Positions 1-6,167 of a stretch of 7,195 nucleotides of DNA are shown here, one piece after another; within the stretch, counting starts at the first letter, position 1, and each line of letters opens with the position of its first letter. Under the pieces are notes generated by a model. The model saw only the letters and a program-made list of their open reading frames with translations. It was not told where the DNA came from and did not search any database. The position numbers were made by a program, and so were the translations under genes. The stretch covers positions 1 to 7,195 of the forward strand of contig JADZDN010000386.1 in assembly GCA_020851015.1 (NCBI GenBank), read 5' to 3'. This DNA comes from Alphaproteobacteria bacterium (lineage in GTDB: Bacteria; Pseudomonadota; Alphaproteobacteria; JAEULC01).

Positions 1-382
1 CGAGCATGTAGGTCAGCATCCAGCTCGCCGTCGCCAGCGCGGCCAGGTAGCTGTTGCCGATCGCGCGCTCGGCGGCCAGGAAGAAGAAGAGATGCGCCAG
101 GTACAGGCAGCCGAACTTGACCAGCGATTGCGCCGCGACGCCGGGGCCGAAGATCTCCGAGGCGCCGACGATCAGCCAGGTGTAGAGCGGGGGCTGGGTC
201 GGGTTGTAGCCCAGCGCCCAGCCCTGGGCGATGATCGCCTCGATTAGCTCGTCGCGGCCGAGCGACGGCGACACCGCGACGCGCAGCGCGAACTGCAGGA
301 TCGCGTAGGCGGCGATCAGCGCCAGGAAGACGCGCCGGTCGGCGAAGGGCCGCGCGGCGCCGGCAAGGCCAGACTGGATCAC
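1..382 (-). CDS. GT39/ArnT-type membrane glycosyltransferase, N-terminal part (runs off the left edge)
   Basis: About 127 codons are visible and the frame is open to the window edge. The protein starts VIQSGLAGAARPFADRR and goes straight into a hydrophobic segment (VFLALIAAYAILQFALRVAV, residues 18-37). The GRDELIEA stretch (about 42-49) is followed by QGWALGYNPTQPPLYTW (52-68). An acidic residue in the first periplasmic loop followed by a GYxxxQPPLYTW motif is characteristic of GT39/PMT_2 enzymes such as ArnT, which move a sugar from a polyprenyl-phosphate donor to lipid A, glycan or protein at the periplasmic face of the inner membrane. Further hydrophobic helices follow (LAHLFFFLAA and onward). 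The GTG start overlaps the stop of the upstream methyltransferase gene as GTGA, a 4-bp overlap typical of translational coupling. The acceptor cannot be told from this fragment. The family call is confident; the substrate is unknown. Confidence 0.85.
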   Translation of the reverse strand, partial: MIQSGLAGAARPFADRRVFLALIAAYAILQFALRVAVSPSLGRDELIEAIIAQGWALGYNPTQPPLYTWLIVGASEIFGPGVAAQSLVKFGCLYLAHLFFFLAAERAIGNSYLAALATASWMLTYML

Positions 383-2238
383 GGCTTGCGGCACCAGAAC
401 TGGTACATGGTGCGGAAGGTCTGCGGGCGCTGCTCTTCCAGCTTGCGCCAGTTCGCGAGATCGCGCCGCTCGCGGTCGCGCGGGAACATCTTCGCGTAGG
501 CGGCGCGGGTCGCTTCGTCGGCGATCTCGAAGCCGAGGAATGACATGCCGAGCCGCCCGATCGCCTGCTCGATCTCGCCCAGCCTATAGCTGCGTTCCTG
601 CACGTGGAACAGCAGGTCGCGGCAGCCGCTGAGCGAGGCGAAGTCCAGCTCGTCGGCGACCTTGTGCACGGAGTCATCGTTGTCCAGCGCGCGGATCGCC
701 TGGCGCGCGGCGCGGATGCCCTCCGCCGTCGCGGGAAAGCCGCGCGCGGCGACGAAGGCGCGCGCGGCGGCGATGCCCTGCCGCCCCAGCGTGCTGTAGA
801 GTCCCAGCTTGATGAAGCCGCCCGGCTTCAAGAGGCCGGCCAGCACGCGCCAGCCCGCCTCCGGGTCCGCCATGTGGTGCAGCACGCCCGACGCCTCGAT
901 CAGGTCGAAGCGCTCGTCGATCGCGCCCAGGCCCAGTATGTCGGCCTGGCGGAAGCGGATGTTGTCGACCCCCAGCTCGCGCGCGCGGCGCATGCCATAG
1001 GCAAGCGAGGCGCGGCTCAGATCGACCGCCAGGATGTCGGCCTCGGCGAAGCGGAACGCGACCGCCAGCGCATGGCGCCCGGTGCCGCAGCCCGCGACCA
1101 GCACCCGGTGCGGCGGCGGAGGAATCGTCTCCGCCTGCACCGTCGGGAACAGATCAGTCACCACCTCGGACAGCCATCGCGCCGGCCGGCGCGTGATCGA
1201 TCCCCAGCGCGGATACGGGTTCTCCTCGTACTGCGCGCGGACCTTGGCCGACACGGCATCGTCGATCGGCGTCAGCGCTGCGATGCCGGCGGCCAGCTCG
1301 GCCTCCTGCGCCGGCGCGTCGATCTGGCGCGCCAGCACCAGGTCCACCGCATCCGAACCGCCGCGCACCCGTCGCGCCAGGTCGGCGGCGCCCGGGAGCG
1401 TGCCCAGCGGCCGGTACATGCCGATCGCCAGCAGCAGGTCCCCGGCCGTCGTCGCCAGCAAGCGCTCGTCGCCGATCCGCGCGGCCATCGCGTCCACGAG
1501 GCGCCGCTCCTCCGCGCTCTCGGCCAGGGCGAAATCGCCGGCGAATGCCTGGCACGCGATCGACGCGGCCAGTTCGCGGTCATCAAGCGCACCGGTCGCC
1601 TCGAACCGGTCGAGCGCGCGCCGCCGCAGCCCGGCGATCGCCAGCTCCAGCAACTCGTCGGCGACGATGGTGTGGCGCATCAGCGCATGGAACAGGCGGT
1701 CCTCTTCCATGCCGTCGCGCGCCAGCAGCAGGCCGGCGGTGACCGCCATCAAGTCCTGGTGGTCGATGTCGCGCTCCGCGAACAGGCCGGAAAGCGCCTC
1801 GACCACCGCGGGGCTTGCGCCTTTCAACCGCACGGGGCGCAGCGCGGTGGCCAGGGCCTGGGCGAATTCAACGCGGTCGCGCGCCTGGCGATAGGCGAGC
1901 ACGTGATGCTTCAGCGACTCCATCGGCTGGCCCGCGGCATCCAGCGCCTGGGCCAGGTGATGATGCGCGCCGGCATAGCCGGGCCTGAGCTCGATCGCCC
2001 GGCGATAGGCGGCCAGCGCCTCCTCGCCGCGTCCCGACGCCCGCAACGCGACGCCCAGGTTGTGTTGCGCCTCGGCATGGGCCGGGTTCGCCTTGACGAT
2101 GCGGCGATAGGCGGCCGCCGCGTCGGCCGCGCGTCCCTGGCGCAGCAGCGCGGCGGCGTCGCGCAGCGCGGTCAAAACCGACGACGCGGCGCCGATCTCG
2201 GTGCCGCTTCGGCCGGGGCGGATGGACGTTGGCGCCAT
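379..2238 (-). CDS. TPR-repeat protein fused to a class I SAM-dependent methyltransferase
   Basis: A 619-residue protein in three parts. Residues about 22-121 hold two good tetratricopeptide repeats and a weaker third; the second (55-88) has NLGVAL, the GRGEEALAAYRRAIELRP core and a closing proline. Residues about 122-335 form an Ala/Leu-rich, probably helical linker domain of no family I can name. Residues about 336-500 are a Rossmann methyltransferase: YEENPYPRW at 337-345 just before the fold, glycine motif I VAGCGTGRHA (381-390), acidic D406 after strand 2 (AVDLS), QADIL with D433, FDLIEASGVLHH (444-455) and LKPGGF (470-475). A C-terminal extension (about 500-619) may cap the active site. 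This module pattern occurs in proteobacteria, often near glycan or lipid genes; substrates are mostly unknown. The downstream glycosyltransferase overlaps by 4 bp, suggesting a joint envelope-modifying role (inference). The ATG lacks a clear Shine-Dalgarno; no transmembrane or signal segment is visible, so it is probably cytoplasmic. Confidence 0.9.
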   Translation of the reverse strand: MAPTSIRPGRSGTEIGAASSVLTALRDAAALLRQGRAADAAAAYRRIVKANPAHAEAQHNLGVALRASGRGEEALAAYRRAIELRPGYAGAHHHLAQALDAAGQPMESLKHHVLAYRQARDRVEFAQALATALRPVRLKGASPAVVEALSGLFAERDIDHQDLMAVTAGLLLARDGMEEDRLFHALMRHTIVADELLELAIAGLRRRALDRFEATGALDDRELAASIACQAFAGDFALAESAEERRLVDAMAARIGDERLLATTAGDLLLAIGMYRPLGTLPGAADLARRVRGGSDAVDLVLARQIDAPAQEAELAAGIAALTPIDDAVSAKVRAQYEENPYPRWGSITRRPARWLSEVVTDLFPTVQAETIPPPPHRVLVAGCGTGRHALAVAFRFAEADILAVDLSRASLAYGMRRARELGVDNIRFRQADILGLGAIDERFDLIEASGVLHHMADPEAGWRVLAGLLKPGGFIKLGLYSTLGRQGIAAARAFVAARGFPATAEGIRAARQAIRALDNDDSVHKVADELDFASLSGCRDLLFHVQERSYRLGEIEQAIGRLGMSFLGFEIADEATRAAYAKMFPRDRERRDLANWRKLEEQRPQTFRTMYQFWCRKP

Positions 2239-2322
2239 GTCGCGGGCTATGGGTTCCAGGCGATGCGTGGGATGACGACAGAGTCGCGCGGCGGCGCGCC
2301 CCTGTCCACTGTCCTGATGGTG

Positions 2323-3150
2323 TTATCGGCCGGGGGTCTTGCGCCCCTTGGCCATGCGGTCGCGGGTGAACGGCGAGGGGGGTAGGCGCCACTTCGCCTC
2401 AAGCGCAAGAATGAAGCCGCTGCCTTCCATCTCCTGCAGCACCGGATCGATCAGTTGGCGGAATTGCAGGTCGTCGCGGCGCAGCGCGATCGCCCAGGGC
2501 ACGACCGCCAGCGCCGGCAGCGGCAGGCCGAAATCGCTGCCCCATTCCGGATCGGCCAGCCGCGCCGCCAGCGCGGAATCGTCGTAGGCCAGGCCCTCGC
2601 AGGCGCCGTCGCGCAGCGCCTTGAAGGCGGCGGGCGCGGCGGGAAAGCGCAACTGCTCGATGCCCAGCTGGGCCAGCTGCTCGTCGTAGCCCGCGCCCTC
2701 GATCGCGCAGACCTTGCGCTGGCGCAGCTCCGTCCACGCCTTGAACGGAGCGTCCTTGCGCGCCAGCAACCCGACGCCCGAGGCGTAGTAGGGCTCGGTG
2801 AACAGCACCTGCGTGCGACGGCTGTCGGTGGTGGCGAGGCTCGCCAGCACAAGGTCCACCCTGCGCTCGAGCAGCGCGTCGATGCGCTGCGAACTCGCCA
2901 GCGGCACCAGGCGCAGGCGGTTCTCCGACCCCATCAGCCGCAGCGCCAGGAAGCGCGCGATGTCGATCTCGAAGCCGGCGTTGCGGCTCTCGCCGTCGAT
3001 GAAGGCGAAGGGCGGATAGTCCGCGCGCACGCCGATCTGCAAACGGCCGCGCGCCTGCGCATCCTCGAAGCCGCCCCCGGCGGCCGGCGGCGCTGGCGCC
3101 AGGCAGGCCAGCAGGAACAGGCAGCAGCCGGCGAGCCGCGTCCACGGCAT
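2323..3150 (-). CDS. Periplasmic amino-acid-type solute-binding protein, family 3 (GltI/AapJ-like features)
   Basis: A 275-residue SBP_bac_3 protein, a normal length. The N-terminus is a signal peptide (MPWTR, hydrophobic core, then PAPPAAGGG). An LLAC at 13-16 could be a lipobox, so lipoprotein or soluble periplasmic form stays open. Family signatures: RLQIGVRADYPPFAF (about 36-50), GFEIDIAR (59-66), SLATTDSRR (104-112) and FTEPYY (117-122). By comparison with LAO/GltI-type proteins, R111 would bind the ligand carboxylate and D190 or D191 the amino group, favouring an amino-acid ligand. C148 and C184 sit where the glutamate/aspartate-binding subfamily has a disulfide. I chose the ATG at 3150 because GAGGA lies 11 bases upstream; an in-frame ATG at 3177 has no such site and would add nine residues (MLALRKRRF). 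No permease or ATPase gene is nearby, so it is an orphan here. It lies 101 bp after the regulator and 84 bp before the methyltransferase gene, probably one transcription unit. Confidence 0.88.
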   Translation of the reverse strand: MPWTRLAGCCLFLLACLAPAPPAAGGGFEDAQARGRLQIGVRADYPPFAFIDGESRNAGFEIDIARFLALRLMGSENRLRLVPLASSQRIDALLERRVDLVLASLATTDSRRTQVLFTEPYYASGVGLLARKDAPFKAWTELRQRKVCAIEGAGYDEQLAQLGIEQLRFPAAPAAFKALRDGACEGLAYDDSALAARLADPEWGSDFGLPLPALAVVPWAIALRRDDLQFRQLIDPVLQEMEGSGFILALEAKWRLPPSPFTRDRMAKGRKTPGR

Positions 3151-3161
3151 GAATCGTCGTT

Positions 3162-3166
3162 TCCTC
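3162..3166 (-). promoter_or_regulatory. Shine-Dalgarno (GAGGA) that decides the start of the binding-protein gene
   Basis: On the minus strand GAGGA lies 11 bases before the ATG at 3150. The alternative ATG at 3177 is preceded only by a GC-rich stretch (GCCGCGTAGCCG) with no ribosome-binding match. The spacing is slightly long, so support is moderate. Confidence 0.5.
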
Positions 3167-3251
3167 AGGGCCAGCATCGGCTACGCGGCGTGCGCCGGCC
3201 ATGCGGCGCGGATCTTGCGCCCGCGCGGACCCGCGCCGCTCGCGGCGAAAC

Positions 3252-3653
3252 CTATTCGGGCGTCTCGGTCTTGGTGACGGCGGCCTGCGCCACGGCCTCG
3301 CCCGCCGCCAGGGCGCGCGCCAGCTGGCTCAGCGCCTCCTGGTGGCGGTCGTTCTTGATCATCGAGAAGTTGCGCGCCAGTTCCAGGCACATGCGCTGGC
3401 GGGTCGGCGTTTCCTTGTCGGCCTTCGATCCCAGCCCGTCGTAGAAATAGCCGACCGGCACGTCGAGCACCTCGGCGATCTCGTACAGGCGGCCGGCGGA
3501 AACGCGATTGATGCCGCGCTCGTACTTGTGCGCCTGTTGATAGGTGACGCCGATCATGTCTGCCAGTTGCTGTTGCGTGTAACCCAGCATGGTCCGGCGT
3601 TCGCGTATCCGGGCCCCGACAAACCTGTCGAGTTCGTGTGTGCGAATTCCCAT
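3252..3653 (-). CDS. XRE/Cro-CI-family helix-turn-helix transcriptional regulator
   Basis: A 133-residue DNA-binding regulator. The helix-turn-helix spans about residues 13-70: VGARIRERR (12-20), then the HTH proper TQQQLADMIGVTYQQAHKYERG (about 26-47, with YQQAHKYERG as recognition helix), then INRVSAGRLYEIAEVLDV (48-65) and VGYFYDGL (67-74). The order RIRxRR, GxTxQQxxKYExGxNR and RLxxIA is common in alphaproteobacterial single-domain regulators related to PraR/PhrR of rhizobia; that resemblance is from memory and gives no orthology. The C-terminal 60 residues are variable, with one helix (RQRMCLELARNFSMI) that could support dimerisation. The ATG at 3653 is preceded by GCGGGGCGAGAAC, a weak purine-rich site. 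The gene follows a 225-bp upstream region with two inverted copies of a 19-bp motif, possible autoregulatory sites. It lies upstream of, and in line with, the binding-protein gene, so it may control that unit; its target is not visible in the sequence. Confidence 0.9.
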   Translation of the reverse strand: MGIRTHELDRFVGARIRERRTMLGYTQQQLADMIGVTYQQAHKYERGINRVSAGRLYEIAEVLDVPVGYFYDGLGSKADKETPTRQRMCLELARNFSMIKNDRHQEALSQLARALAAGEAVAQAAVTKTETPE

Positions 3654-3688
3654 GTTCTCGCCCCGCTACCAGATGGAATTCGGACGTC

Positions 3689-3707
3689 GGCTATCCATTT
3701 TGTTTAA
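3689..3707 (+). repeat. 19-bp AT-rich motif, left copy of an inverted pair
   Basis: Reads GGCTATCCATTTTGTTTAA on the plus strand. The reverse complement of 3858-3876 (CGCTATCCAATTGATTTAA) matches it at 15 of 19 positions, including an unbroken GCTATCCA core (8 bp) and a shared TTTAA end. This copy lies 36 bp upstream of the regulator start codon. It may be an operator; this is inference from placement. Confidence 0.4.
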
Positions 3708-3857
3708 ATTCCCCTCGTCCGGCGCCGCGCCCTTTGTGGAAAGTTTACCGAATTTTCACGCCGTACTCACGCGGAAATTGACGGGGCTGCCAGTGATTAG
3801 CGGGGATGGATCACCGGAGCGCGGGCTGCTCGCCGCGGAGGCAGGGCAATTCCACGA

Positions 3858-3876
3858 TTAAATCAATTGGATAGCG
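3858..3876 (-). repeat. 19-bp AT-rich motif, right copy of an inverted pair
   Basis: The minus strand reads CGCTATCCAATTGATTTAA, matching the left copy at 15 of 19 positions. It sits directly after the stop codon of the 138-residue gene and about 205 bp upstream of the regulator start, so the two copies bracket the intergenic region. Confidence 0.4.
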
Positions 3877-3878
3877 AA

Positions 3879-4295
3879 TCAGACGGCCAGGTCGACCGTC
3901 TGGGCAATAGCCGGGACGGAAAGCCGCCCGGAGCGCCCATAGGCGCTGCTGGCGCCGGCATAGGGATCGAGGGAAAGGCCCTCGGTGAGTCGCTCCTGGG
4001 CGATATGCTGCGTCAGGAACGCGCTGCTCGGCAGGGGTGCGCCGCCCGCGTCGTGCCAGCCCGTCGACGCCTGGTGCCATGGCGACGGCTCGTCATCCCC
4101 GGCATAGGCGTCGGCGACCCGCCGCGGAAACGACAGGATCGTCGCCGGCCGTCCCTCGCGGTCGACCGGCCGCGGCGACTCGAAGACGGGACCGCGCGCC
4201 GGCCCGTCCGCCCGCCGCGGGCGCGGCTGCGGATAGCCCTCGGCGTCGATCACCGTTCGGACGATGCCGTATGTGACGGGGGCGGCTGATGCCAT
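3879..4295 (-). CDS. Small uncharacterised protein (138 aa), mostly disordered, with a conserved-looking C-terminal patch
   Basis: I do not recognise a named family. The protein has no signal peptide, membrane segment or enzyme motif. The N-terminal half is rich in Pro, Arg and Gly (PQPRPRRADGPARGP, 22-36) and probably disordered. A more ordered part follows: ATILSFPRRV (51-60), WHDAGGAPLPSSAFLTQHIA (80-99), then QERL (100-103) and PYAGASSAYGR (111-121). The pattern AFLxQxIAQE followed some ten residues later by a YxxAxxAYxR element recalls small hypothetical proteins of alphaproteobacteria; this is from memory only. The ATG at 4295 is preceded by GCAGGGCGAC, an AGGG site with a short four-base spacer. 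It is probably real because this frame keeps protein-like composition throughout and the divergent region upstream looks like a promoter. It could be in the same transcript as the regulator (225 bp downstream), but the AT-rich gap argues for separate control. Confidence 0.65.
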   Translation of the reverse strand: MASAAPVTYGIVRTVIDAEGYPQPRPRRADGPARGPVFESPRPVDREGRPATILSFPRRVADAYAGDDEPSPWHQASTGWHDAGGAPLPSSAFLTQHIAQERLTEGLSLDPYAGASSAYGRSGRLSVPAIAQTVDLAV

Positions 4296-4367
4296 GTCGC
4301 CCTGCGCTTCGCGCTCCCTTCAGCCTTCAAGGGGTCCGGTCGATGTCGGCAAGACCCCGGCAGATCG

Positions 4368-4395
4368 TTGATTTGACGCGAACATCTCTTAAGAT
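4368..4395 (+). promoter_or_regulatory. Candidate sigma70-type promoter for the PAS-GGDEF-EAL gene
   Basis: TTGATT at 4368-4373 and TAAGAT at 4390-4395 are 16 bp apart; each hexamer matches the consensus at four of six positions. It lies in the most AT-rich part of the divergent region and would give a leader of about 100 bases. The match is moderate and rests on motif reading alone. Confidence 0.25.
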
Positions 4396-4453
4396 TGCGT
4401 AAAATCCGCCGAAAATTTGCCCAGTCGCCCCCGGCAGCCGGTTGCGCTATCTG

Positions 4454-4469
4454 TGGCACGGGATGGGCA
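4454..4469 (+). promoter_or_regulatory. Candidate sigma54 (-24/-12) promoter for the PAS-GGDEF-EAL gene
   Basis: TGGCACG at 4454-4460 is a full match to the -24 element, and GC at 4467-4468 follows GG (4455-4456) by exactly ten bases, the defining GG-N10-GC spacing. The -12 element is GGGCA rather than TTGCA, so that half is imperfect. Transcription would start near 4480, about 24 bases before the ATG. No enhancer-binding protein site is recognised nearby. Confidence 0.25.
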
Positions 4470-4503
4470 TGGAAGATTTGGCAAACCAAGACCCCGGAAC
4501 CTG

Positions 4504-6153
4504 ATGGACCGCTCCTACGACCCGCCGCCCTGGATTGCGGCGGCGATCGGCGCCGCCGGCGACATCGCCTACGCGCTTGACCTGGCGACCGACAAGTTGA
4601 CGCTGAACGGGGCGGTCGAAGCCCTGCTGGGTCCCGGCGTCCGCGCGCCGACCGGCGAGGCGCTGCAGGCCCGCATCAATCCCGAGGATCTGCCCGACCG
4701 GCTGCGCCGCCTGGCCGACCACGTGGCCGGCCAGGGCGACTACGACTGCGAATACCGGCTGCGCGACGCGCTGGGCCGGGTGCACTGGGTGCACGACCGC
4801 GGCGCCTGCACGCGCGATCCGGCGGGCCGCGCGCTCAGCCTGGTCGGCGTGCTGCGCCCCGTCACCGAGCGGCGCCAGGACGCCGCCCGGCGCGCCCATC
4901 ATTTCGGCTACGACGACCTGACCGGGCATTTCAGCCGCACCCGTCTCGCCGAGGCGCTGGAATTCGCGATCGCCCATGCCAAGCGGCACGATTCGCTGGG
5001 CGGGTTGATCGCACTCGGCATCGACGGGCTGGCGGCGATCGAGGACGCGGCGGGCGAGGAAGCCGCCGACCGTCTGGTGATCGAGGTCGGGCGGCGGTTG
5101 GATTCCTGCCTGCGCGCGACCGACATGATCGCGCGCATCGGCCGCGACACGTTCGGCGTGCTGTTAAGTCCCTGCGATCCGCGCCAGCTGGCGCCGACCG
5201 CGCAGCGGATCCGCGCCGCGATCACCGCGCCGGACGCCGGCGGCCAGGTCGATCCGCCGCGCGCGGTCGCGATCGGCGCGGTCGCGTTTCCCGGCAACGC
5301 GCGCAGCGCCGCCGACGCGCTGACCCGCGCCGAGGACGCGCTGGCCAGCGCCCGGCGCGGCGGCGCCGGCTTTGCGGTGTTTCAGCCGACGGCGTCCGAA
5401 CGCGACGCCGAAGCGGCCGCGATCGCCGTGGCGGAGCGCCTGCATCGCGCGCTGCGCAACGGCGGCCTGATGTTCGCCTATCAGCCTGTCGTGCGCGCCG
5501 ACACGCTCGCGCCGGCCTACTACGAGTGCCTGCTGCGGATCGACCAGGGCGATGGCGGAGCGACCAACGCGCCGGGCATCATCGCCGCGGTCGAGCGGCT
5601 GGGCGACATCCCGGCGATCGACCGCAAGACGCTGGAGATGGCGATCGCAACGCTCGAGCGCCACCCGGCGGTCGGGCTGTCGGTCAACCTGTCGGGCCTG
5701 ACGGTCAACAACCGGGCCTGGCTGCGCAGCCTGAACGCAAGGCTGCGGCATGCGCCGGCGCTGGCGCGGCGGCTGGTTGTGGAGATCACCGAGACCGCGG
5801 CGATGCGCGACATCGAGGAATCGGCGCGCTTCATCGGCCAGGTGCGCGAGCTTGGCGTGCGCGTGGCGCTCGACGATTTCGGCGCCGGGTTCACCTCGTT
5901 CCGCCACCTGAAGGCGCTGGCGGTGGACGTGGTGAAGATCGACAGCTCCTTTGTCGCCGGCGTGGCCGAGAACGTCGACAGCCAGCTCTTCATCCAATCG
6001 CTGGCAACGGTCGCGCACGGGCTCGGCCTTGCCAGCGTCGCCGAAGGCCCGGCAAGCGCCGAGGACGAGGCCTTCCTGCGGACGCATGGCGTCGGATATT
6101 TCCAGGGCCACCGCTACGGGGCGCCGACCATCGCGCCGGCGTGGATGGCGTAG
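4504..6153 (+). CDS. PAS-GGDEF(degenerate)-EAL protein, probable c-di-GMP phosphodiesterase
   Basis: 549 residues. A PAS_3-type sensor fold (about 14-123; PAC-like part YDCEYRLRDALGRVHWVHDR) leads to a GGDEF domain (about 135-295) and an EAL domain (about 308-545). No transmembrane segment is visible, so it is probably cytoplasmic. The GGDEF signature is GRDTF (213-217): the second Gly and catalytic-site Glu are lost, so cyclase activity is unlikely. The RxxD inhibitory site (R204-D207) is kept five residues upstream. In the EAL domain ECLLR replaces EALLR, but every metal and catalytic position is present: E341, N395, E427, D457, D458, K478, E514 and Q534, plus loop-6 glutamate E430. The spacing from N395 to Q534 matches characterised EAL enzymes without gaps. 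AEGPAS replaces the usual AEGVET. It should hydrolyse c-di-GMP to pGpG, tuned by PAS input. The ATG at 4504 starts just before the PAS domain, with a weak GGA five bases upstream; an in-frame TTG at 4417 is less likely. Confidence 0.92.
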   Translation: MDRSYDPPPWIAAAIGAAGDIAYALDLATDKLTLNGAVEALLGPGVRAPTGEALQARINPEDLPDRLRRLADHVAGQGDYDCEYRLRDALGRVHWVHDRGACTRDPAGRALSLVGVLRPVTERRQDAARRAHHFGYDDLTGHFSRTRLAEALEFAIAHAKRHDSLGGLIALGIDGLAAIEDAAGEEAADRLVIEVGRRLDSCLRATDMIARIGRDTFGVLLSPCDPRQLAPTAQRIRAAITAPDAGGQVDPPRAVAIGAVAFPGNARSAADALTRAEDALASARRGGAGFAVFQPTASERDAEAAAIAVAERLHRALRNGGLMFAYQPVVRADTLAPAYYECLLRIDQGDGGATNAPGIIAAVERLGDIPAIDRKTLEMAIATLERHPAVGLSVNLSGLTVNNRAWLRSLNARLRHAPALARRLVVEITETAAMRDIEESARFIGQVRELGVRVALDDFGAGFTSFRHLKALAVDVVKIDSSFVAGVAENVDSQLFIQSLATVAHGLGLASVAEGPASAEDEAFLRTHGVGYFQGHRYGAPTIAPAWMA

Positions 6154-6167
6154 GCGGGGGCGCGGAT

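Larger units (their letters stand above)
3654..3878 (-). other. Regulator upstream region between the two minus-strand genes
   Basis: 225 bp without a credible gene, clearly more AT-rich than its surroundings around 3690-3780 (TTTAAAT, GTTTACC, AATTTTC) and again at 3850-3878. It must hold the promoter of the XRE gene, but I could not pick a convincing -35/-10 pair. It carries the inverted 19-bp motif described separately. Near 3750-3779 there is also a loose inverted pair, AATTTTCACG against CGCGGAAATT, with imperfect arms. Confidence 0.5.
4296..4503. other. Divergent intergenic region between the 138-aa gene and the PAS-GGDEF-EAL gene
   Basis: 208 bp without a credible gene, with an AT-rich middle (about 4365-4420). 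It must carry the promoters of both divergent genes. For the plus-strand gene I see one sigma70-like and one sigma54-like candidate, listed separately. A short TCTTAAGA palindrome lies at 4387-4394. The plus-strand frame stays open back to a TTG at 4417, but those extra 29 codons look non-coding. Confidence 0.5.

Noticed and set aside
2239..2322. Gap between the binding-protein and methyltransferase genes, searched for a promoter or terminator
   Set aside because: It contains GC-rich repeats such as GGCGCGCC but no hairpin with a T-run and no clear -35/-10 pair, so nothing is called.
604..2385. Long open frame on the plus strand, antisense to the TPR-methyltransferase gene
   Set aside because: Its product is rich in Arg, Gln and Ala with no recognisable motif. 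It lies opposite a gene with clear domains, so it is a by-product of high GC and codon bias.
3234..3247. CGCCGC/GCGGCG inverted repeat just after the regulator's stop codon, considered as a terminator
   Set aside because: The loop is only two to four bases and no T-run follows on the minus strand, so it is not a convincing intrinsic terminator; short GC palindromes are common here.
2455..3444. Open frame on the plus strand running across the binding-protein and regulator genes
   Set aside because: It crosses two well-supported genes and the gap between them, and its translation is low-complexity; an artefact of high GC.
3811..3850. CGCGG/CCGCG hairpin in the region after the 138-aa gene, considered as a terminator
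   Set aside because: It has a five-base stem and no following T-run, and it is more than 30 bases past the stop codon.
4417..4503. Upstream TTG start that would add 29 residues to the PAS-GGDEF-EAL protein
   Set aside because: The added residues (PSRPRQPVALSVARDG and on) look like read-through of the promoter region, there is no Shine-Dalgarno, and the ATG at 4504 sits just before the PAS domain as expected.
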